A stretch of 64,000 nt of DNA from Zizania palustris (taxonomy: Eukaryota > Streptophyta > Magnoliopsida > Poales > Poaceae): assembly GCA_019279435.1 (NCBI GenBank), contig JAAALK010000079.1, positions 106,001,198 to 106,065,197 on the forward strand, written 5' to 3'. A program made the position numbers and the translations under genes. The notes under the pieces are model-generated. The model worked only from the letters and a program-made list of their open reading frames with translations, did not search any database and was not told the origin of the DNA. Below are positions 56,519 to 64,000 of the stretch, piece by piece (position 1 is the stretch's first letter; each line of letters opens with the position of its first letter).

Positions 56519-59500
56519 GAGGATGGTTGGATCATGGACTCAGGATGCTCTCGCCACATGACGGGACATCGCAGATGGTTCTCCAGTCTCACTTCCCCGA
56601 GCTCCAAAGAATACATCACGTTCGGGAATAGCGGTCAAGGGAAAGTAAGTGGCATAGGCTCAATTCGCATTTCAGATCATTTCTCTTTGAAGAATGTTGC
56701 TTTGGTTAAAAATTTGAACTTCAAGTTGATTTTTGTTTTTCAACTTCTTGAGGATGGTTTGGAAGTGCGTTTTAAGAAGGGCAATTCTTCTGTGGTTGAT
56801 TCTAGAGGGTCTTTGATTTGCCAGATTTTACCATTCGGTAAAGTTTTTTGAATTGACTTCTCTAGTTCTTTTGGCCCTTCTCGCTGTTTGATTGCTGGAT
56901 CCTCCTCTAAGCTCTGGAAGTGGCATAGGAGGTTAGGTCATTTGAGTTTTGATCTGCTAGTCAGGTTGAGCTCTATGGACCTCATCCGAGGATTGCCCAA
57001 GCTTAAGATGGAGAAGGATCTAGTTTGTCATCCCTGTCGTCATGGGAAAATGGTTGCTGCTTCTCACTCACCTGTGACTCAGGTAATGACTTCATATCCA
57101 GGCGAGCTTTTACACTTGGACACTGTAGGTCCAGCTCGGGTACGTTCAGTCGGTGGGAAGTGGTACGCACTTGTGATTGTTGACGACTTCTCTCGATTCT
57201 CGTGGGTTTTCTTTTTGGAGTCTAAGGACAAAACTTTTCAATTTGTTCATGACCTGATTTTGAAGCTGAAGAATGAGAACAATGGTCGGATGCGAGCAAT
57301 TCGCTCCGACAACGGCTCTGAGTTCAAGAACTCTCTGTTCGTCAGCTTCTGTAGTGATCAGGGTCTGGACCATCAGTTTTCTTGTCCTTATACTCCCCCA
57401 CAGAACGGCGTTGTGGAACGAAAGAACCGCACGCTAGTCGAGATGGCCAGGACGATGCTCGATGAGCACAGGACTCCCAAGCATTTTTGGGCTGAAGCCA
57501 TGAACACGGCTTGCTATCTGGCCAACCACATCTTTCTTAGAGCTTACCTTGGTAAGACATCATATGAACTGCGGTTTGGCAGACAGCCCAAGGTGAGCCA
57601 CTTGCGAGCGTTTGGTTGCAAGTGCTTTGTGCTCAAGAAGGGAGGGCATTTGGACAAGTTTGAGTCTCGTTGCTGGGACGGTGTTTTTCTTCGATACGCT
57701 TTGCATTCTCGAGGCTTCCGTGTTTGGAACCTCGAATCCCAGCTGCTTGTCGAGACTTGTGAGGTTTCATTTGATGAGTCCTTGCCTTCTTTGACTCCTT
57801 CTTTTGAGCCCTCTGATGGTGAGCTCGGAGAGACCATCTTCGAGGAAGATGATGACACTCCAGCCGCTAATGAGGGTGGGCCTTCTGCATCCCCCGCAGA
57901 GCCCACACCTTCTGAGACTTCGACTGAGGATGAGGGCAGACCTCTGATCACTTCTTCCACTATGATCGAGCCCCCTCAGTCGAGTCCAGAGGTGCCTGCT
58001 GCTGACTCCGGTGAGGTGACTTCAGATCACCAGGGAACCCGAGCAGTTCAGCATGACCATCCCTCAGAGCTCATCATAGGTGATTTGACTGAGAGAACTT
58101 TGCGTTCTTCTACCTCTCTTGCTGTGTTTGCTGAATCTGCATTTGTTGCATCTTTTGAGCCCAGAGACGTTTCTCATGCTCTTTCTGATTCTAATTGGAT
58201 TAATGCTATGCAAGAAGAGCTAGAGAACTTTGTCCGCAATCGGGTTTGGGCATTAGTTGAGCCGCCACCAGGATGCAACCCCATAGGCACCAAGTGGGTA
58301 TTCAAGAACAAACAAGGTGAAGATGGGGTTGTGGTGCGCAACATGGCTCGACTAGTTGCCCAGGGTTATTGCCAGAAGGAAGGTATTGACTTTGAAGAAA
58401 CCTTCGCTCTTGTTGCCCGTCTTGAGTCCATTCGTATTCTTCTAGCTTTTGTCGTTTCAAATGGTTTTAAGCTTTTTCAAATGGATGTTAAGAGTGCTTT
58501 TCTGAACGGGTACATAGAAGAGGAGGTTTATGTTAGGCAACCCCCTGGTTTTGAGAACCCTAAGTTTCCTCGACATGTTTTTAAGTTGCACAAAGCTTTA
58601 TACGGGTTGAAGCAAGCCCCCAGGGCTTGGTATGACCGGTTGAAGCAATTTTTGTTGGGGAAGGGCTTTGTGATGGGTTCTGTGTACAAAACTCTTTTCT
58701 TGCTCAGAGATGCTTCAGATTTTTTAGTTGCTCAGATTTACGTGGACGATATTATTTTTGGCGGTACTACTAATGATCTTGTGTCCAAGTTTTCTGAGCA
58801 GACGCACAGTGAGTTTGAGATGAGCCTCATGGGTGAGCTCAAGTACTTCTTAGGGCTCCAGATCAAGTAGACCAAGGACGGCACCTTCATCCACCAAGGT
58901 AAGTACACTCGTGATATGTTAAAGAAATTTGACTTTGGTGGTGAATTGAAGCCGCAGATGACCCCGATGGGCACTTCTGGGGGTCTGGACAAGGATGAGA
59001 GTGGCGTCAAGGTCAATGAAAGGGAGTTTCGAGGGATGCTCGGTTTGCTGTTGTACTTGACGGCAACAAGACCGGACATACAGTTCGCCGTGGGACTTTG
59101 CGCCTGTTTCTAGTATTCACCACGCGCGTCTCATCGGCAGGCTGTCAAGCGCATCTTCAAGTATCTCACTTATGCGCCTTATCTTGGTCTTTTCTATTCA
59201 GCATCATCTTCTCTCGATTTATCTGGATTTTCGGATGCCAATTTTGGTGGGTGCCGATTGGATCGCAAGTCGACTTCCGGTACTTGCCAGTTTCTTGGTT
59301 CTTCTCTTGTCTCTTGGTCTTCTCGAAAGCAATCTAGAGTTGCTCTTTCGACCACAGAGGCTGAGTACGTAGCTGCTGCTAGCTGCTGCTCACAGTTGGT
59401 TTGGATGATTTCCACTCTTCGAGATTTTGGGTTGTTCTTTCCTACCAGAGTTCCTTTGTTTTGCGATAGCACCAGTGCAATTAGTGTAGGGAAAAACCCA

Positions 59501-59689
59501 TGTCTCCATTCAAAAACCAAACACATTGATGTGCGCTTTCACTTCTTGCGGGATCAATATGAGAAAGGTGTCATTGACCTTGTTCATGTTGATACCCATC
59601 ATCAGTTGGCTGATATTTTCACCAAACCCCTAGATCAGTCTACATTCGAGCGTTTACGAGGGGATTTGGGTGTTGTGTATCCTTTTTAG
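56519..59689 (+). pseudogene. pol of element A: protease, integrase, RT, RNase H
   Basis: One frame, shifted relative to gag, holds protease (WIMDSGCSRHMTG, about 56530), integrase (WHRRLGHLSFDLLV; VIVDDFSRFSWVFF; YTPPQNGVVERKNRT), RT (MDVKSAFLNGYIEEEVYVRQ; IYVDDIIFGG, about 58740) and RNase H (RKSTSGTCQFLGSSLVSWSS), ending TAG 59689. Stops at 56849 (TGA), 58868 (TAG) and 59111 (TAG) cut it, so it is inactive. The frame itself is otherwise unbroken. Confidence 0.93.
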
Positions 59690-61017
59690 GATATTTTGCG
59701 TCAGTTTTCTTTCTTCTTTACTCTTTTCTTGAGTCTTTTTTTTGTGTGTGTTCATATCTTGCATATTCACATATCACACTTTTGAGCTTGCTTCTGTTAT
59801 ATGATTGAATTGCTTTACTTATTCTAGCTGGTACATGCTTTTGATTACTTGTCAATGATCATGTCTTGTCTCAGTTTGCTTGATAAGTCTGATATCTGTC
59901 ATATGCATGGCTTTTTATGCTTTAAAATTGAAAAATGATCACCATTGCTTCTGATAACTAGCATGCGTAGGCTGAATGTTCTTGCTATCTGTTACATGCC
60001 TCGTAGCTAGTTCCTGACTTGGATGCAAATATGCAACTTGGACATCTGTATGCTTTAATCATGGAAATGTGCTATAAAATAATGAAAAACTAGAAAAATG
60101 AAAATTCCATGCCTTTTTATGCTTAAAATTGAAAAGATCCAGGTGGGTTTGTCTTGTCGCATTGCATTGTTCTGGACTGCGTACCATAGCACTTTGGTAT
60201 GAACTAGGACACTGTAGTGTATGCCAAGACCAATGTCTTAAGCTTCTGATGGTCCAGTTCTGGCCTAGGCTTGACTTGGTCGGTCAGCATAAGGTTTCAC
60301 ATGCAAATAACCCCTGGCAAAAATGAAAAAGGGAAAAGAAAAAGCTTGAAAATTGAAATAATAACAAGGTTGCTGAAGCACTTTGTTTTGGACAATGCTT
60401 ATCTTGGTAGAAATCAGTTAGCTTTTGCATCTCATGCTTTACCTTGCTTGTTTATTGGAACATGTGGTGATGTTTTTGTTTGCAAAAACTGAAAAATGCG
60501 TGCAAATGACTTTCTTTAGATATCATCTGTTGCACTGATCATGCCATGTATCGTTACAGTATGTCTTTTGCTGTATCTGTTAGATGTTGTAATTGTAGTC
60601 AATCATATCTGAGAAGCATGCTTTCTACATGCCTTATGCACTCAAGTTGAATTCACTGCATATTTTGAGGGGGAGTTGCATTTCAGGGGGAGTCTGTGTC
60701 TCTATTGAGTGCTTGATGAGTTCACTTGTCAACAAGGGGGAGAAAATTTGGGATCAGAGTTTAAGGGGGAGTTCTTACTCTGTTGATATCCTTGTTGTTC
60801 TGAAATCACACTCATTTTGAGCTTTTACATTTTGGTTAACCATAATGACCGCTTCTTGCTTTTGTTCGGCTTTTGGTCATTAGGGTTAAACTTTTTACCT
60901 TATTTTTCTTCTTCTTTGTTTTCTTGTGTTTTGTTTTCGTGTTTCCACAGTTGTTCGCAGGTACTGAAGAGCTGAAAAAAAGAGGAGTGTTGACAATGCA
61001 CTCATCAAGGGGGAGAT
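59690..61017 (+). other. non-coding 3' spacer of element A with repeated PPT-like motifs
   Basis: GGGGGAG blocks occur near 60670, 60688, 60737 and 60767, before the true PPT at 61007-61017. The spacer matches 49799-51159 of element B in reverse. No env-like ORF is visible. Confidence 0.8.
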
Positions 61018-62586
61018 TGAGGAGCCATGCTGAATAGCGTGGGCCTCATGGCTCTAGAATTAATGAGTCATTGTCAACGATAGTCAAAGAGGACAGAAGA
61101 AGAGAGGAGATCTGCTGTTTCATGGGCCGCGTGTGACTCAGGTACACGGGCAGCAAGCGACTGTCGGGCAGAGGAGGCTGCGAAGTCGGGCTGGCCCAAT
61201 CCGGGTACATGGGCCAGAAGCAGTAGAAGACCCACTGGGCTATTGACCAGGGTTGACTCAGGTACACGGGCGGTGAGTGATTGCCGGGCTGAGAGAGCTG
61301 CGGAATCGGGCAGGCCCAATCCGGGTACCTGGTGCAAAGTCGATGGAGGCTTTGTCAGTTTCGGTGCAAAACTGACAACCGTTGATCTTGTATCCGACTG
61401 TCCAGAAGAGAAGCCGTAGTCGCTACGAAAACTTAGCTTCCGGATAATTCATCTGTATCTCTAGGCCCACAGTCAATCAGTCATGTCTGTAAAAATACCT
61501 AAGCGCAGTAGAGTCTTTTCCTTTATTTTTGCGTCTGTAAAAACCCTAAGGGGCTGGTAGAATATTCCTAGTGTTGGGCAGCCTATAAATAGGGCCCCAA
61601 TCCCTAGGGTTTGGACTACCCCTTCCAGAATTCACTTTTTAATCTATTGGGTCATTTTGTCTCCTGCGTTCTCTCTCCTGTTGTGCGCCGCCAGGCTCTT
61701 GTTCCCCGCGATTTAATTCCTGCATTCCATTTGTTCTTCTTGAATCTGTGAGATTCTCTTCCCTCCTCTTGTCATTCGGTTTGCAGTGTTTTTATGGTCT
61801 TTATTGATGCGCAGCAACTTCTATTCCTGAGAACTGAGTCTCTGTTGCTTCGGTTCTTCACTGAGTAGTACTAGTTCTTGCTGTTTGCAAGTAGTACTAC
61901 TTCTCTGTAGCAACAGTACACTAGTACTCTAGGCTTGCTTTTTCCTGCATAGCTTTTTGATCGAGTTGACAGGGCCAAAGTCCCTTTTGTTGTGTGAAGT
62001 CCAACTCTGTGAAGCAGACTTCGAATCTGCAAGCTTCGAATCTGCAGGCTTCAAATCAGCAGACTTCGAATCAGCAGACTTCGAATCTGCAAGCTTCGAA
62101 TCTGCAGACTTCGAATCAGCAGACTTCGAATCAGCAGACTTCGAATCTGCAAGCTTCGAATCTGCATACTTCGAATCTGCATACTTCGAATCTGTAGGCT
62201 TCGAATCTGCATACTTCGAATCTGCAGGCTTCGAATCTGCAGGCTTCGAATCTGCAACCTTCGAATCTGCAACCTTCGAATCCACAGACTTCGAATCAGC
62301 AAACTTCGAAATCAGCAGACTTCGAATCTGCAACCTCCGAATCTGCAACCTTCGAATCTGCAACCTCCGAATCTGCAACCTTCGAATCTGCAACCTCCGA
62401 ATCTGCAACCTTCGAATCTGCAACCTCTGAATCAGCAGACTTCGAATCTGCAGACTTAGTCAATCTGTTCTCGCTTTGCTGTTTAGTTTTTTTAAATGCG
62501 TTGGGTTTTGGGAGCAAGCCATTGATTCAAAAGAATTTTTTAGGCGCCCATTCACCCCCCCTCTGGTCGCTACTTTCGGTCCTACA
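61018..62586 (+). repeat. 3' LTR of element A (1569 bp)
   Basis: It has one promoter copy (TATA at 61584-61591) and the 15-bp minisatellite at 62015-62460. PPT AAGGGGGAGAT at 61007-61017 lies directly before it. Confidence 0.93.
62015..62460. repeat. 15-bp minisatellite in the 3' LTR of element A
   Basis: Same array as in the 5' LTR with slightly different unit order. The plus frame 61957-62430 and minus frame 61929-62423 stay open through it. Confidence 0.95.
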
Positions 62587-62591
62587 GTGGC

Positions 62592-63276
62592 GAAGACTGA
62601 AAACGTGCACACACACCTACGGCAAACTGAATATCCAGTCTAGTCACAGTCAAGTATAGTAGCAAACCGATCATCCCTCGATACTCTCTCTCATTTACCT
62701 TGACGCTGTCTTCGTCTTTGTCTAGACCTCTAGATGTGCCCATTGGGGTCATCTATGGCTTTAGCTCTCCACCAAAATCAAATTTCTTTAGCATGTCCCG
62801 TGTATACTTACCCTGGTGGATGAAAATGCCGACCTTGGTCTGCTTGATTTGGAGCCCTAAAAAGTACTTGAGTTCTCCCATGAGACTCATCTCAAACTCG
62901 CTATGCATCTGTTTAGAAAACTTGGATACAAGCTCATTAGTAGAACCACCAAAAATAATATCGTCAACATAAATCTGAGCAACCAACAAGTCTGCGCCAT
63001 CTCTAAGCAAGAAAAGAGTCTTTTCCACAGAACCCATCACAAAACCTTCCTGCAACAAGAACTGCTTCAGACGATCATACCAAGCCCTAGGGGCCCGCTT
63101 CAGACCGTATAAAGCCTTCTACAACTTGTAAACATGTCGTGGAAATTTAGGGTTCTCAAAACCAGGGGGTTGATTAACATAGACCTCCTCCTCTATATAC
63201 CCCTTTAGAAAAGCACTCTTGACATCCATTTGATGAAGCTTAAAACCTTTAGAAGCAGCAAAGGCCAAAAGAATAC
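62592..63276 (-). pseudogene. RT segment of element B pol, cut on both sides
   Basis: The minus strand reads from MDVKSAFLKGYIEEEVYV through ALYGLKRAPRAWYDRLKQFL and IYVDDIIFGG to GMIGLLLYLTVTRLDIQFAV. In-frame TAG codons lie at 63119-63121 and 62753-62755. The right side is cut by element C at 63277. The left side continues at 51730 after removal of element A and one copy of its duplication. Confidence 0.92.
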
Positions 63277-63770
63277 TGTTGGGGGAAAATATCTCATCTT
63301 CGGGGTTATTGCCGAAACAACATAAAGGCAGACAGCGGATTCGAAGGTTCCCAGACGTTCATCTTCGAAGATACCCGGAGTCAAGTTCGAAGTACGAAGA
63401 TAGGCATTGGTTCGGAGTACATCTTCGAACTAAGGCTTTTCAAGATCTTTTCCGCCAGCTAAGATGGAAGACTTATCTTCTATCTCATTAGATTAGTCTT
63501 TTACCATTTTAGCCCTATTAAGGGAGCCGAATAGTTTCCACTATGTCGGTTGTAATAGAGGGGTAAATAGGTCTTTTCCTTAATATTTGGGCCTATAAAT
63601 ACCCCCCATTTCACCCTGTAATAGGGACCGAATACAAGTTATTCAATACACACATTCGAACTATTCTAAGTTATTATCCTTTCGGAGGCTTAGAACAGTT
63701 CTCTTCGCAAACACTTCTTTGTTAGTTTCTATTCTACAAAAACCTGTTAGCGTAATCTTTTACGCCAACA
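63277..63770 (+). repeat. 5' LTR of element C (494 bp)
   Basis: TATA box at 63594-63601 (GGGCCTATAAATACCCC). Several TTCGAA/CTTCGAAG motifs lie in the first 180 bases. Confidence 0.85.
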
Positions 63771-63790
63771 GTTGGCGCCGTCCGTGGGGA
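63771..63790 (+). other. primer-binding site of element C
   Basis: GTTGGCGCCGTCCGTGGGGA immediately after the LTR, nearly the same as the site at 10821-10842. Confidence 0.88.
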
Positions 63791-63829
63791 ACCTAGTCCG
63801 AAAAACTTCGTTCTCTACCTTCTTACATC

Positions 63830-64000
63830 ATGCCTCCTAAGCGGAGCGCACCCCACAATCCCACTCGAAGGTCTTCTCGGATCTCCGGAGAGATACCCTT
63901 TGATACAGTTGAAGTCGGAGGCCCTTCGACATTCCCTCCGCAAACTCCGGAAGGGGCTTCTATCCCTCGAACATACGAAGCTTCTCCGCCAACCCCTTCC
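63830..64000 (+). CDS. N-terminus of gag of element C, partial
   Basis: ATG at 63830 opens 57 codons to the window end without a stop (MPPKRSAPHNPTRRSSRISG). It is basic, then proline-rich. Position 60 bases after the PBS fits a gag start. No conserved gag domain has been reached yet, so the assignment rests on position. Confidence 0.6.
   Translation, partial: MPPKRSAPHNPTRRSSRISGEIPFDTVEVGGPSTFPPQTPEGASIPRTYEASPPTPS

Larger units (their letters stand above)
51731..62586 (+). mobile_element. SIRE/Maximus-like Copia element A, complete (10.9 kb)
   Basis: LTRs lie at 51731-53685 and 61018-62586, starting TGAGGAGCCATGC and ending in TACA. Flanks GTAGC (51726-51730) and GTGGC (62587-62591) are a 5-bp duplication with one transition, confirmed because removing the element restores a continuous RNase H frame in B. 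It contains PBS, long gag, pol, a 1.3 kb spacer and PPT. Confidence 0.95.
47869..63276 (-). mobile_element. SIRE/Maximus-like Copia element B, 3' part
   Basis: On the minus strand, right to left, it holds RT (63276-62592), then RNase H (51730-51160), a 3' spacer, a PPT and the 3' LTR (49798-47869). Element A (51731-62586) splits RNase H. Element C truncates the RT at 63277. Its left end sits in D's gag with flank ACATT, which cannot be tested. The 5' half is outside the window. Confidence 0.9.
63277..64000 (+). mobile_element. Ty3/gypsy element C (Tat/Athila-type PBS), 5' end
   Basis: It starts TGTTGGGGGAAAATATC in B's RT. The 494-bp LTR (63277-63770) ends CGCCAACA, followed by GTTGGCGCCGTCCGTGGGGA. 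The left flank AATAC would be its duplication. It runs off the window. Confidence 0.88.

Overview
This is a 64 kb piece of a plant nuclear genome, almost certainly a grass (Poaceae). The evidence is one intron-rich host gene of a plant-specific family lying in a sea of LTR retrotransposons and a CACTA transposon of types that fill grass intergenic DNA. I cannot name the species.

Layout. (a) 1-578 is the end of a SIRE/Maximus-like Copia LTR, followed by a short unknown coding remnant (579-805, resuming at 20668). (b) 806-20667 is one minus-strand Ty3/gypsy chromovirus with 3.37 kb LTRs, an extra ORF upstream of gag and a decayed gag-pol. A second element, a minus-strand non-autonomous Tat-like retrotransposon (4336-11822, TSD GTTAC), sits inside its chromodomain and carries an intron-containing gene on the opposite strand. 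(c) 21834-31685 is the only intact host gene: a ten-exon GYF-domain protein (EXA1-like) of about 1702 residues, with a 5'-truncated LINE in intron 7. (d) 32342-33098 is the 3' end of another gypsy element. (e) 33455 to the end is a nest. A CACTA element (33455-37114) was entered by a Tat-like element F (37115-), which was entered by SIRE-like Copia D (about 39021-). D's LTR was entered by Copia E (39322-45743, TSD TTCCC), whose RNase H was entered by a very small LTR element (43520-44970, TSD ATGAT) with apparently identical LTRs. D's gag was entered by minus-strand SIRE-like B (47869-), whose RNase H was entered by plus-strand SIRE-like A (51731-62586, TSD GTGGC/GTAGC) and whose RT was entered by gypsy C (63277-).

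How it fits together. The host gene lies between blocks of repeats. Nearly all other open frames are retrotransposon gag/pol, transposase, or shadows of these. Most stop codons in the decayed polyproteins are TAG or TGA, as expected from deamination of methylated cytosines. I found no rRNA, tRNA gene, CRISPR array or bacterial-type operon. The most unusual items are the opposite-strand, intron-bearing gene in the non-autonomous Tat-like elements, the 15-bp minisatellite in the LTR leader of element A, the duplicated LTR promoters, and the young miniature LTR element.
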